The notes: a model not told the origin generated them from the letters alone. DNA of 64,000 bases from Iodidimonas muriae (GCF_014647255.1 NZ_BMOV01000002.1:1-64000), one strand, 5' to 3'; positions 54,669 to 63,490 are shown, counted from the first letter of the stretch. A program made the numbers and translations.

Positions 54669-55088
54669 TTATTGCCCGGCCGCATTCGTCTGCGCTGTGT
54701 CATCCGTTGATGGATTCTCGTCCAATGACGCGGTAGCGCCCCCCAGCCGATCAATGACCTTGGACATCAGATAAGCAGATTCCGGCCAGCGATCCCGTTC
54801 CTTGGCAAAATAGGCAAGGGCTTCGTTCGTTTTGCCTATTTGCAAAAGCACATAGCCATATTCGGCATATATACCGGGCGGAACCCGATCATTTTGCTCC
54901 GCCAGTTCAATATTTGCATAAAGCTGTTCGGAAAAAGCCTGATTTTCCTGCGGGTTCTTATAATAGGCCAGCAATTCCCCTTGATAGCCGTTCCAATCAT
55001 AAAGACCGCTATTCTCCTTTGAGGCACAAGCACCCAAGCCAAGCGCCATCACAACGGCAATCGCAGTTGTTCCTCTTTTCATTCCCAA
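54669..55088 (-). CDS. DUF4810 lipoprotein
   Basis: A 139-residue lipoprotein with lipobox LGLGACAS and the DUF4810 sequence LYDWNGYQGELLAYYKNPQENQAF, then a TPR-like helical pair (PPGIYAEYGYVLLQIGKTNEALAYFAKERDRWPESAYLMSKVIDRL). The acidic C-terminus (DENPSTDDTAQTNA) is disordered. An in-frame ATG two codons later (55082) is equally likely. It belongs to the CsgG-like operon, 40 bp after the PEGA-like gene and 14 bp before DUF799. In other bacteria DUF4810 and DUF799 genes also sit together with a CsgG-type gene. Confidence 0.85.
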   Translation of the reverse strand: MGMKRGTTAIAVVMALGLGACASKENSGLYDWNGYQGELLAYYKNPQENQAFSEQLYANIELAEQNDRVPPGIYAEYGYVLLQIGKTNEALAYFAKERDRWPESAYLMSKVIDRLGGATASLDENPSTDDTAQTNAAGQ

Positions 55089-55128
55089 GCCCCCCCTTTT
55101 TTGACAATCCTACTTGAATGCCAAGCCC

Positions 55129-55428
55129 TTATTGGCCGATTTGAATGTTTCTCGTTGTTCCATCCTGAATGAAGATGTCACGATCAAACAAAATCTGTGT
55201 TCCTGTGCGCACAACCAGTTTGTGAGACCCGGCCCCCACTTCAAAACGTGTCGTTTTTCCCGACGTTTGGCCAAGAATGGCGCCATTCCACAAAACACTG
55301 GCCCCTTCCGGTGCGCCGATCACCTGAACGATTGCCGGCTCATCGCTCCGCACATTGGCGTGTTTGGGCATACTGCCACAGGCTGCTAACAGCAGGCTGG
55401 CGGCCAGTGCCACGAAAAATTTTGTCAT
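55129..55428 (-). CDS. Small PEGA-like lipoprotein
   Basis: A 99-residue lipoprotein. MTKFFVALAASLLLAAC is a signal peptide with lipobox LLAAC. The mature part VIGAPEGASVLWNGAILGQTSG followed by FEVGAGSHKLVVRTG reads like one PEGA-type beta domain, a module that often faces the cell surface or periplasm. It is the second gene of the operon, 23 bp after the CsgG-like stop, and I know of no counterpart in the usual CsgG-DUF4810-DUF799 arrangement. The ATG at 55428 is chosen for the signal peptide. Confidence 0.75.
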   Translation of the reverse strand: MTKFFVALAASLLLAACGSMPKHANVRSDEPAIVQVIGAPEGASVLWNGAILGQTSGKTTRFEVGAGSHKLVVRTGTQILFDRDIFIQDGTTRNIQIGQ

Positions 55429-55451
55429 CGATAGTCCCCTATATCTTTGGC

Positions 55452-56390
55452 TCATTGTCCCGTGGTCACGAACAGATCGGAAAAGCCATCTTCCGCGACA
55501 GTGCCAGACAACAGCTGGGTGACGGCCCCTTCGTTGACTTCGCTTTCACCAAATAATTGGACCACTTTCACCGTCCCCACCTTTTCGGCAGGAAGCGTGA
55601 TATCGAAGCCGGTTTGGGCACTTTCGATGGTTTCGCCTTTGCGCATGACCTGAAGGATATCGCCCATTTTCAAGCCTTGGCTTTTGCCACCGGAAATGAA
55701 GAGCGTTTCGCCGCGCACCTGCAAAATATCGGTCTTCCAGGGCCGGGCGGAGATCGTATTGACAAGCTCTTCGATCATGTCCTCAACGGCAACGGACAGC
55801 GCCTTATCGGTCAGGGTACCATCGAATTTCGAAGTGCTCCCCATGCCAAGAATGGTGTGCGTTTCAGTGGTTGCCTCGCCGGCCCCCGTGGCAGAATGAA
55901 AGACCAATCCCGTGCTGACATCCACCAGGCGCACGGCCACTTTGGAATGCGCTCTTTGGGTTTTTCTTTTATTGAAAAAGCCGCGTTTGCCATCCACCGT
56001 GCTGCCAAATTCAACCACCGATCCCAGGATCAAGGTATCAACGCCAATGATGCGTTCTTTCTTTTCAGCCTCGGCAGGTGCGGAACGGGATTGTTCGCGT
56101 TGAATTTCAACAAGGTCAGAGCGTTCAAAGACGAGAAATTTATCCGACTGCGTAAGATACGCAGCCAAAATATCCGCAGCTTGCTTGCCTAGGGGGTCAA
56201 GATCTTGGTCACGCAACAAGCTTTTTCCGTAACGGGTTTCATTGGTGAACCGGCCTATGGCGATTTTTTGCTTGAGCTGCGGCGATGCCACCGTTTCTTG
56301 CGCATGAACGGGTGGCACAACAGAATTTGGGATCGCAAAAACGCATGCGGAGGCAAATGCCACGCATGCAATCAATTTAATCAACTTCAC
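55452..56390 (-). CDS. CsgG/HfaB family protein
   Basis: A 312-residue exported protein. The family core is KIAIGRFTNETRYGKSLL, ILAAYLTQSDKFLVFERSDL, LILGSVVEFGSTVDGKRG and KVAVRLVDVSTGLVFHSATGAGEA, the CsgG pore domain. A C-terminal domain of about 90 residues (DILQVRGETLFISGGKSQGLKMGDILQV) is absent from E. coli CsgG. The N-terminus has two cysteines (ACVAFASAC) but no perfect lipobox, so anchorage is uncertain. The start is GTG with GGGGAAAC upstream. It heads the four-lipoprotein operon and may form an outer-membrane channel. The 326 bp upstream are AT-rich and probably hold the operon promoter. Confidence 0.85.
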   Translation of the reverse strand: MKLIKLIACVAFASACVFAIPNSVVPPVHAQETVASPQLKQKIAIGRFTNETRYGKSLLRDQDLDPLGKQAADILAAYLTQSDKFLVFERSDLVEIQREQSRSAPAEAEKKERIIGVDTLILGSVVEFGSTVDGKRGFFNKRKTQRAHSKVAVRLVDVSTGLVFHSATGAGEATTETHTILGMGSTSKFDGTLTDKALSVAVEDMIEELVNTISARPWKTDILQVRGETLFISGGKSQGLKMGDILQVMRKGETIESAQTGFDITLPAEKVGTVKVVQLFGESEVNEGAVTQLLSGTVAEDGFSDLFVTTGQ

Positions 56391-56716
56391 GACAGTTTCC
56401 CCTTTGGCAGACTTATAAAGACAATTTGGATAAAATTTTAGTGATTTACAAGAAATTTTCTATTTCAACTATAAACTAAAAATTAAGGTTGCAAAACCCG
56501 ACGCTTTGGCCCTTGTGGGGAGGCAATAAACGCCCCTTCTGTATTTTACGTCAGAATTTTCCCGCTGCATTTTTGTGCAAGATCCGGGGCAGATCGCATC
56601 TGTTCCGCGGGATCTGGGGGCAAAGCCTGTTAAAATGCATTTTCTCCGAATTGGTTCTTGGCCTCGGCCAAGGGCATTGCTATCTAGGACACATATTCCT
56701 TATTGGACAGCAATAG

Positions 56717-56793
56717 GGGCCTGTAGCTCAGTTGGTTAGAGCGAACCGCTCATAACGGTTTGGTCGCAGGTTCGAGTCCTGCCGGGCCCACCA
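56717..56793 (+). tRNA. tRNA-Ile (anticodon CAT, lysidine-modified type)
   Basis: The acceptor stem is GGGCCTG/CGGGCCC with one T-G pair; the D-arm is AGCTCAGTTGGTTAGAGC; the anticodon stem AACCG/CGGTT holds loop CTCATAA (anticodon CAT); CCA is encoded. The sequence ...CTCATAA...TTGGTCGC matches ileX-type tRNA, which reads AUA after lysidine modification, not elongator or initiator Met. Confidence 0.85.
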
Positions 56794-56935
56794 CGTCCTT
56801 AATGGTGTGGCGTTGACAAATTGGTGATCCGGGGTCGAAACGCACACCGAGCCCTATCATCTTAAAAGCCACGCTTTGGGGGCCATCCCCATCCTCGATT
56901 TATTTCACAATTTCGATCTGTTTTGGGAGCGCCTT

Positions 56936-57418
56936 ATGCAAGATGCAGAAAAAGCCCGCCGATATGGCGAGGTTGCAAAGCAAATTTCCGCCGTTCTTGA
57001 AGGCGAATCCAATGAGGTAACACGGATGGCCACGGTGTCGTGCCTCCTGTCACAAGCCTTCGATTATTATTTCTGGACCGGCTTTTATATGGTCGATCCC
57101 GAAAAACCGCATGAACTGGTGGTGGGGCCTTATCAAGGCACGCTGGGCTGTTTGCGCATACCATTCGGCAAAGGCGTGTGCGGCGTGGCCGCCCAAAGCA
57201 GAGAAACGCAACTTGTGGCTGATGTGAATGCGTTTCCCAGCCATATCGCTTGTGATTCGCGCAGCCAGTCAGAGATTGTCGTGCCGGTTACACGGCCCGA
57301 TGGCACGCTGATGGCCGTCTTCGATGTGGATTCCACCGCGCTCAATAGCTTTAACGAAGTTGATAAACAGTGGTTAGAACAAATACTTAACGATGTTTTT
57401 GGGAAAGAACCCGCATAA
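56936..57418 (+). CDS. msrC: Free methionine-(R)-sulfoxide reductase (GAF domain)
   Basis: A 160-residue GAF-domain enzyme that reduces free methionine-R-sulfoxide with thioredoxin. The three catalytic cysteines are in LGCLRIPF, KGVCGVAAQ and HIACDSRS, and YFWTGFYMVDP and FDVDSTALNSFNEVDKQWLE are conserved. The ATG at 56936 has GGGAG upstream; the frame is open to 56876. It stands 142 bp after tRNA-Ile. Cytoplasmic; oxidative-stress repair. Confidence 0.93.
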   Translation: MQDAEKARRYGEVAKQISAVLEGESNEVTRMATVSCLLSQAFDYYFWTGFYMVDPEKPHELVVGPYQGTLGCLRIPFGKGVCGVAAQSRETQLVADVNAFPSHIACDSRSQSEIVVPVTRPDGTLMAVFDVDSTALNSFNEVDKQWLEQILNDVFGKEPA

Positions 57419-57514
57419 AATATCCTCAAAGGGGACAGATTAGGTCTTGCATTTCACGAAAATGTGATCGATACAAAGGGCAGGGGTCATGGCTTAGCAA
57501 CGGAACAGTGCATC

Positions 57515-57739
57515 ATGCCGGCTATTTCCCCAAATATCTCCCGCAAAGATCTTGATCGGGCGCTCCGCATTTACAAAACGATTTTCGTTTCTCATCCGCC
57601 GCGTTTGGCCGATGAAACGGATTCGTCCTATTTCGCGCGCCTTTCCCGTTCAATTTTCACCGGCATTGCGCAATCGCAGATCTATAGCATCCATCAAGAC
57701 CGGAGCACGCCGCCTCCCTCACCCAAAACGGAGGCCTGA
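57515..57739 (+). CDS. Hypothetical small protein
   Basis: A 74-residue ORF (MPAISPNISRKDLDRALRIY, then TIFVSHPPRLADETDSSYFARLSRSIF). No domain, signal peptide or transmembrane segment. GGAAC lies 10 nt upstream, so the start is only moderately supported; the frame is also open from 57464. Its 3' end overlaps the convergent NifU-like gene by 46 bp, which argues against one of the two ends. It may be a short helical protein downstream of msrC. Confidence 0.4.
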   Translation: MPAISPNISRKDLDRALRIYKTIFVSHPPRLADETDSSYFARLSRSIFTGIAQSQIYSIHQDRSTPPPSPKTEA

Positions 57740-58197
57740 GACGGGCCACTGGCATTCATCTCGTCTTTGGACTTTTCGGCCCAGCCATCAAGTGCAGCCA
57801 AAGCGGCGTCGAAAATCAGCATCACAGAGGCATGGCGGGATTTATGATCTCGCACCGGCTCCAGAATGTGCAGGGCTTCAAAAGGCGGCGCAGGCGGCGG
57901 CCCGTTTTCCTGCAGCATGGCGCGAAAATCATCCGCCGCATGGGCAAGGCTTTGCCGGTCAAGCCCGATCAGCTTTGGAGCGACAATGGCTGTTGTCGCT
58001 TGCCCCAAAGCACAGGCCCGCACATCCAATCCCAATTTCAAAAAGCGGCCTTGATCATCGAAAATCGCATCCAGCCTCAGCCGCGATCCGCAAATGCGGC
58101 TGGTGCGGGTGATGCTGATCTGCGCATCCGCCAAAGGCGCGGTAAACGGGATCTCGGTTGCAAGCCGCAAAATGTCTTTATTATATAAAGCGCTCAT
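57694..58197 (-). CDS. NifU-like Fe-S cluster scaffold, divergent
   Basis: A 167-residue protein resembling IscU/NifU N-terminal scaffolds. RICGSRLRL holds the first cysteine (usually CGD) and VRACALGQATTAIV the second (usually GCAIS). The third cysteine, normally in a RxxCxxL segment, is replaced by KSRHASVMLIFDAALAAL. The Pro-rich PPPAPPFEALHILEPVRDHKS precedes it. This form, in my experience of alphaproteobacterial annotation, is called an iron-sulfur cluster assembly scaffold. With two cysteines only, cluster binding is uncertain. The C-terminal tail overlaps the convergent small ORF. Divergent from hisI by 110 bp. Confidence 0.7.
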   Translation of the reverse strand: MSALYNKDILRLATEIPFTAPLADAQISITRTSRICGSRLRLDAIFDDQGRFLKLGLDVRACALGQATTAIVAPKLIGLDRQSLAHAADDFRAMLQENGPPPAPPFEALHILEPVRDHKSRHASVMLIFDAALAALDGWAEKSKDEMNASGPSQASVLGEGGGVLRS

Positions 58198-58307
58198 GCC
58201 CCATGAAATAAGAGCTATGCAGGTAAAATCCAAGCACTCTTCATATCCTGAGCAGACATCGTGCAAGCACTCTGGTCAAAGCCCACAGTTCGGGGCAAAG
58301 TGCGGCC

Positions 58308-58781
58308 ATGACCAACTTATCTCAATCAACTTCTTTTGCCCCCCCTCCTGCGGACAAAACCGCCTTGGAGCAAGGGACCGCCCTGACGCCCCGCTTTGGC
58401 CCCGACGGGCTGATCCCGGCCATTGCCACCGATCATGAAAGCGGCATGCCTTTGATGCTGGCTTATATGAATGCCGAAGCCCTGGCCCTGACCATAAAAA
58501 CCGGCGTCGCGCATTATTATAGCCGGTCCCGCCAAGCCCTTTGGAAAAAGGGTGCAAGCTCGGGGCATTATCAGGATGTGTTAGAGATCCGCCTTGATTG
58601 CGATCAGGATGCGGTATGGCTGCGGGTGCATCAACACGGCCCCGGCGCCTGTCATGTGGGGCATAAAAGCTGTTTTTACCGCCGTGTTTCCGGCCAAGAC
58701 GCAAGCACAGCACAGCTTGAGGAAACCGCCGCAAAAACCTATGTGCCAGACGATGTATATGGAAAAGATCAACCGTCCTGA
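58308..58781 (+). CDS. hisI: Phosphoribosyl-AMP cyclohydrolase
   Basis: A 157-residue zinc/magnesium enzyme of histidine synthesis that opens the purine ring of phosphoribosyl-AMP. It has HESGMPLMLAYMNAEALALT, ARSRQ-type YYSRSRQALWKKG, CDQDAVWLRVHQHGPGACHVGHKSCFYRR with the metal-binding cysteines, and no HisE domain, so it is monofunctional. The Ser/Pro-rich N-terminal tail (about 30 residues) is not conserved. It is followed after 30 bp by gloB on the same strand. Confidence 0.93.
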   Translation: MTNLSQSTSFAPPPADKTALEQGTALTPRFGPDGLIPAIATDHESGMPLMLAYMNAEALALTIKTGVAHYYSRSRQALWKKGASSGHYQDVLEIRLDCDQDAVWLRVHQHGPGACHVGHKSCFYRRVSGQDASTAQLEETAAKTYVPDDVYGKDQPS

Positions 58782-58811
58782 GCGCGTCTCGGGAACAAGC
58801 GGAGAAAACGG

Positions 58812-59588
58812 ATGAGCGATTTCCAGATCGAACAGGTGTTCATCGAACAGCCTTTGGCCAATTATGTCTATCTGGTGCGAGAGCCTGAAAGCGGGCAAGT
58901 GGCCGTGGTCGATCCGGGCTGGACGCAGCCTGTCAAAACAGCGCTGGATGGGCTTGGCTGGAAACCGGAAGTGATTTTGCTCACCCATCATCATGCCGAT
59001 CATATTGGAGCCGCAGAAGCATTGAAGGCTCTTTATGGGGCGCGGATCGTGGCCCCGGATGCGGACCGTCACCGCATCAAAGGGGCCGACGAATGGGTGC
59101 GCGAGGGAGATAGCGTACATCTGGGCGCAGCACGCGGCGACGTGATAGCAGTGCCGGGCCATACCAGCGGCCATGTGGCCTATTATTTTGCCGACCAGAA
59201 AGCCTTGTTTTGCGGTGACACACTCTTTTCTTTGGGCTGTGGCCGCCTGTTTGAAGGCACGCCGGAACAGATGCTACACTCCTTACGCAAATTGGCGGCG
59301 CTACCCGAAGAAACACTGATATGTTGCGCCCATGAATATACCGAAGCCAATGGCCGCTTTGCTCTGACCATCGAACCGGAAAATCAGGCCCTGCTGACAC
59401 GGATGAAAGAGGTGGCAGCCCTGCGTGGCGAAGGTCAGCCCACCGTGCCCTCCACTATGGGTATCGAACGTGCCACCAATCCGTTCTTGCGGCCGCACAG
59501 TCCGGAAATCCGCAAGCAGTTGGGCATGGAAGCGGCCAGTGATGTGGACGTCTTTGCACAAATACGCAAACGTAAGGATGCGTTTTAA
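58812..59588 (+). CDS. gloB: Hydroxyacylglutathione hydrolase (glyoxalase II)
   Basis: A 258-residue metallo-beta-lactamase-fold hydrolase that converts S-lactoylglutathione to lactate and glutathione, the second step of methylglyoxal removal. Metal site: THHHADHIG; others: VPGHTSGHVAYYF, FCGDTLFSLGCGRLFEGT and CAHEYTEANGRFAL. The C-terminal helical domain with the RRATNPFLR-like segment (ERATNPFLRPHSPEIRKQLG) is typical of GloB. GGAGAAAACGG gives the ribosome-binding site. It probably forms a unit with hisI. Confidence 0.94.
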   Translation: MSDFQIEQVFIEQPLANYVYLVREPESGQVAVVDPGWTQPVKTALDGLGWKPEVILLTHHHADHIGAAEALKALYGARIVAPDADRHRIKGADEWVREGDSVHLGAARGDVIAVPGHTSGHVAYYFADQKALFCGDTLFSLGCGRLFEGTPEQMLHSLRKLAALPEETLICCAHEYTEANGRFALTIEPENQALLTRMKEVAALRGEGQPTVPSTMGIERATNPFLRPHSPEIRKQLGMEAASDVDVFAQIRKRKDAF

Positions 59589-59626
59589 AACCATAATATT
59601 TAACCATCATTTTGGGGAGAACTGAG

Positions 59627-61795
59627 ATGGACCAGAGACGATATCTATCGTGGCGCGGGATGTACCGGCTGGGAATGGCGGCAGGTGTCGCGCTGACCTT
59701 GGCTGCTTGTGACGCGCAAAATTCCGAAAAATCGACGAAAGAAAGCAACGAATCCGTGACGCAGCAGACGCAATCGGGCGACCCTTATCTGTGGCTTGAA
59801 GAGGTAGAGGGCGACAAGGCTCTTGAATGGGCGCGCACGCAAAATGCCGTGTCTTTGGCGCGGCTGGAAGGCGATCCGCGCTATGAAGACATTCGCGCGG
59901 CGGCAGAAAAAATCCGCACCGCATCCGACCGTATTCCCTATGGCCAGATCATCGGCGACGAGGTGCGTAATTTCTGGCAAGACGATACCCATGTGCGCGG
60001 GATCTGGCGGCGCACCTCTCTTGAAAGTTATCAAAGCGACTCCCCGCAATGGGAGGTGATCCTCGATCTGGATGCCTTGGCCGAAACAGAAGGAGAAAAC
60101 TGGGTCTGGAAAGGGGCCAGCTGCCTTGCTCCCGATAACCGGCATTGCATGGTCAATCTGTCACGCGGCGGAGCCGATGCGGTGGTCTCCCGCGAATTCG
60201 ATGTGCAAAACGGCCGCTTTGTGGAAGATGGTTTTTATCTTGCGGAAGAAAAGCAATCGGTCAGCTGGATCGACGCGGACCGGTTGTTTGTGGCCAGCCC
60301 CCATGCGGGCGGTTCCAAAAACACATCGGGTTACGCCCGCACGGTGCGAATTTGGCAACGTGGCTCAGATCTGGCCGACGCCGAAACCCTGTTTAGCAGC
60401 GCCGAAACCGATGCCTTCACATTCCCGGTGGTCATCCACCGCCCCGAAGGCACCGAATTGTTCGTTTCCCGTGCGCCGGATTTCTTCCATGAAACCCTGT
60501 ATCATGTGGGGTCTGACAACAAGCTGACCGAATTGGCTCTTCCCGATGACGCCAATTTCCAGGGCCTGTTCAATGGGCGGGTGATCGCCCTTTTGCGCAG
60601 CGAGTGGACCGTGGGGGATGTGATGGCCCCGGCGGGTGCTGTGGTGTCCTTGCCGCTTGACGATCTGCTGAAAGACACAGCCTCAAGCATGACCATCATT
60701 GCCAAGCCAACCGACAGCATGGCCATTGAAGGCGTACAGATTGGCCGCGATGCGATTTATGTGGCCCTTCTGGATCAGGTGCGCGGGCGTTTGGCAAAGG
60801 CCCAACCCAGCGCGGAAGGCTGGACCCTGACAGATGCGGATCTGCCGAAAACCGGCAATGTGTCTATCGTTTCAGGCAGTGGCTTTACCAACACCCTTTT
60901 GGTGAATTTTGAACGGTTCCTGGAGCCGGACACGCTGTATCTGATTGATGAGACAACCGCAAAACCCATCAAAGCCATGCCGGCGCGTTTCGATGCGTCT
61001 GCCTATGAAGTGGCGCAACATTTCGCCACCAGCGACGATGGCACCAAAGTTCCTTATTTCTTGATTCGTGCCAAAGATGCGGCGATGGACGGCTCTACTC
61101 CCACCATCCTTTATGGCTATGGCGGGTTTGAAATCTCTCTCACCCCCAATTATTTGTCGCCCTTGGCCATTGAATGGCTCAAACAAGGTGGCGCTTATGC
61201 CGTCGCCAATATCCGGGGTGGCGGAGAATTCGGCCCCCGCTGGCATAAGGCGGCGCTCAATGAAAACCGCCCTCGTGCCTATGAGGATTTTGCCTCCGTC
61301 GCACGCGATCTGATCGATCAGGGCCTGACCAGCGCTTCGCATCTGGGCATTTATGGCGGTTCCAATGGCGGTTTGTTGACCGGCGCCACCATGGTGCGCA
61401 ATCCCGAATTGTTTGGGGCCGTGGTTTCGGCGGTGCCGCTTCTTGATATGTTGCGGTATCACAAGCTGTTGGCCGGTGCATCATGGATTGGCGAATATGG
61501 CGATCCTGATATTCCAGCGGAGCGGGCGTGGATCGAAACCTATTCGCCCTATCAGAATGTTTCTGAAGACGGGACATATCCGCCGGTGTTCTTCACCACC
61601 TCCACCCGCGATGACCGGGTGCATCCCGGCCATGCCCGCAAAATGGCAGCCAAGATGATGCAGCAGGGCCATGCAGTGCTGTATTATGAAAATATCGAAG
61701 GCGGCCATGCGGGCGCAGCCAATCTGAAGCAGGGGGCCATGCGCGATGCGCTGATTGTCACCTGGTTCTTGCAAGAACTGAAAGACGCGGACTAA
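59627..61795 (+). CDS. Prolyl oligopeptidase family (S9A) lipoprotein
   Basis: A 722-residue serine peptidase. An N-terminal signal peptide ends in the lipobox LTLAACDA, so it is a periplasmic or outer-membrane lipoprotein. The seven-bladed propeller domain starts at DPYLWLEEVEGDKALEWA; the C-terminal alpha/beta hydrolase has Ser579 in GGSNGGLL, Asp in TRDDRVHP (662-663) and His694 in EGGHAGAA. It cleaves proline-containing peptides. The ATG at 59627 with GGGGAGA upstream is preferred to a TTG at 59612. The family is usually exported in this form in marine alphaproteobacteria. Confidence 0.93.
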   Translation: MDQRRYLSWRGMYRLGMAAGVALTLAACDAQNSEKSTKESNESVTQQTQSGDPYLWLEEVEGDKALEWARTQNAVSLARLEGDPRYEDIRAAAEKIRTASDRIPYGQIIGDEVRNFWQDDTHVRGIWRRTSLESYQSDSPQWEVILDLDALAETEGENWVWKGASCLAPDNRHCMVNLSRGGADAVVSREFDVQNGRFVEDGFYLAEEKQSVSWIDADRLFVASPHAGGSKNTSGYARTVRIWQRGSDLADAETLFSSAETDAFTFPVVIHRPEGTELFVSRAPDFFHETLYHVGSDNKLTELALPDDANFQGLFNGRVIALLRSEWTVGDVMAPAGAVVSLPLDDLLKDTASSMTIIAKPTDSMAIEGVQIGRDAIYVALLDQVRGRLAKAQPSAEGWTLTDADLPKTGNVSIVSGSGFTNTLLVNFERFLEPDTLYLIDETTAKPIKAMPARFDASAYEVAQHFATSDDGTKVPYFLIRAKDAAMDGSTPTILYGYGGFEISLTPNYLSPLAIEWLKQGGAYAVANIRGGGEFGPRWHKAALNENRPRAYEDFASVARDLIDQGLTSASHLGIYGGSNGGLLTGATMVRNPELFGAVVSAVPLLDMLRYHKLLAGASWIGEYGDPDIPAERAWIETYSPYQNVSEDGTYPPVFFTTSTRDDRVHPGHARKMAAKMMQQGHAVLYYENIEGGHAGAANLKQGAMRDALIVTWFLQELKDAD

Positions 61796-61824
61796 CGCCC
61801 GGTTCTTGAGCAGTCATAGCAAGG

Positions 61825-61849
61825 GGGGGGTGCTTTTCCGGCGCCCCCC
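61825..61849. terminator. Hairpin terminator between convergent genes
   Basis: GGGGGGTGC-TTTTCCG-GCGCCCCCC (9 bp, one G-T pair) lies between the S9 peptidase and the convergent EamA gene. No long T-run; strength uncertain. Confidence 0.55.
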
Positions 61850-61863
61850 GGCTTTCAAACCGA

Positions 61864-62790
61864 TCAGATCAGCGTTTGCGGGGCACTGTCCCCGTCCCGG
61901 ATGCGGCGGCGGTTCAGGCTACCCAATCTGGCCAGCACAATACCCAACAAGACCACCCCTCCTCCGGCCAATTCCCATGGGCCGAGACGTTCCGCGAACA
62001 ACAGCCATGCAGCCAAAGCGGCAATCAACGGCTGCAATAGCAACCCCACGGCGGAAAAAGCGGCTGGCAAATGCGCCAAGGCATAAACAATCAATCCCTG
62101 CCCCATGATCTGGCTAACCAGTGTCAGCGCGATCAAAGGAAGCCAGCTTTCCGGCGTTGCGGGCAGGATGTCCGGCTCTGATACAAGTGCCACCCCAAGC
62201 AGCGCTATGGCGGTGGCAATGGCGGTAAATACCAGAATTTCAAAAGCGCCATGATTGGCGCGCAGCTTTGCCGCGGTGATGAAATATCCCGCATACATCA
62301 CCGCAGAGGCCATCCCCAAAAGATCCCCGTTCAGACGTTCGGGTGCAAATTCAAGGCTGGCCCCCATCAGGGCCACAGCCCCCACCAAAGCGGCCACCAA
62401 GCCCAGCAAAAACAGGCGGGAAAAACGTTCTTGAAACAGCACAAAACCCGCTAATGCCACGAACACAGGATTCAAATTGGTCAAAAGCGTCGCATTGGCC
62501 ACGGATGTTAAGGCAATCGACCAATGCCACAGCCCCAGATCGGCGGCAAAAAACAGGCCGCACAAAGCCAATAATCCCCAATTATAGGGGCGTTTTTTGG
62601 GGCTGGGAGTGACCGCCATCCACAAGGCCAGAAGAGGAACCGACAAAACCATGCGCCAAAAGGCGGTGGAAACCGGGCCAATATCGGAATAGCGCACGAA
62701 AATGGGCGCAAAGCCAATGCCGATGGCCCCGATGAACAGCGCGATTAAAGCCAGTTTCGCACCCGAGCCTTCCGGCTTGTTTTGCATCAT
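61864..62790 (-). CDS. DMT family transporter (EamA domain)
   Basis: A 308-residue inner-membrane protein with ten predicted helices in two EamA repeats (ALIALFIGAIGIGFAPIFVRYSDIGPVSTAFWRMVLS and, in the second half, ATPESWLPLIALTLVSQIMGQGLIVYALAHLPAAFSAVGLLLQPLIAALAAWLLFAERL). Members export amino acids or other metabolites; the substrate cannot be read. Two adjacent Met codons (62790, 62787) can start it; the frame is open to 62901, overlapping the next gene. It is co-directional with paralog B, 73 bp after it. Confidence 0.9.
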   Translation of the reverse strand: MMQNKPEGSGAKLALIALFIGAIGIGFAPIFVRYSDIGPVSTAFWRMVLSVPLLALWMAVTPSPKKRPYNWGLLALCGLFFAADLGLWHWSIALTSVANATLLTNLNPVFVALAGFVLFQERFSRLFLLGLVAALVGAVALMGASLEFAPERLNGDLLGMASAVMYAGYFITAAKLRANHGAFEILVFTAIATAIALLGVALVSEPDILPATPESWLPLIALTLVSQIMGQGLIVYALAHLPAAFSAVGLLLQPLIAALAAWLLFAERLGPWELAGGGVVLLGIVLARLGSLNRRRIRDGDSAPQTLI

Positions 62791-62863
62791 GAAGACTGCC
62801 TTGATCTGCGCAGGCGGGCCTTGTTTTCCAAGCCTCGCCAAGCGATGAGACGATATATATCCC

Positions 62864-63490
62864 CTATCGGTTTTTCCCCGAAGTCGGCAGCCCTTCGGCA
62901 AACAGATGAAACAGCGTGACTTGATCGGGCAGGCCCGTCACCTCGATCTCTTTCGATTTTTGAAACGCTTCCAGAGCAAGGCGGGTTTTCGGGCCGAATG
63001 TCCCATCGGCAGTGCCTTCCAGAAATCCACCCTGGATCAATTTAGCCTGAGCGCGGCGCAGAATTTCTTGATAGATGGTTATGCTGCTATCGCCTTGCCC
63101 CAGAACGAGAGACTTGGATTCACTACGCAGCCGTTGTTCCGACATGATAAGGCTCAAATAATCCGTCGCCCGAAACAGGGGCGTATCTTGATTGTCCTTG
63201 CAAAAGGATATGAGAGCGAGGGTCAGGAACTGGGTATTTTGCCACGGCACCATATCGAAAGTGTCGTCTTGAAAGCGGTTCAACGCCGTCAGATATCCCT
63301 GAACCCAGCCGATATAATATGTGTATTGCTCTTTACGGTCCCGCTCGGCTTCCAAGAACAAAGAGCAGGCCTGCGCGCCCCCGCCTTCTACGGCAAAACG
63401 CTTGTTTGTATCTGCAGCCCAAGCGGGCGCGGTGCAAAAGGTCGTAGCAAGACACGCTGCGGACAGCGAAACGGCAAGCGCTTTGAACAT
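62864..63490 (-). CDS. Secreted Cys-containing protein with peptidoglycan-binding domain (paralog B)
   Basis: A 208-residue exported protein. Signal peptide MFKALAVSLSAACLATTFCTAPAWA (25 residues). The mature part repeats the order of paralog A at 13391: FAVEGGGAQACSLFLEAER, GWVQGYLTALNR, TFDMVPWQ and SFC, with the two cysteines at matching places. The C-terminus is a clear peptidoglycan_binding_1 domain (LIQGGFLEGTADGTFGPKTRLALEAFQKSKEIEVTGLPDQVT). Thus a small two-Cys module of HdeA/Rap1a type is joined to a wall-binding domain. Function unknown. It precedes the EamA gene by 73 bp on the same strand. Confidence 0.8.
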   Translation of the reverse strand: MFKALAVSLSAACLATTFCTAPAWAADTNKRFAVEGGGAQACSLFLEAERDRKEQYTYYIGWVQGYLTALNRFQDDTFDMVPWQNTQFLTLALISFCKDNQDTPLFRATDYLSLIMSEQRLRSESKSLVLGQGDSSITIYQEILRRAQAKLIQGGFLEGTADGTFGPKTRLALEAFQKSKEIEVTGLPDQVTLFHLFAEGLPTSGKNR

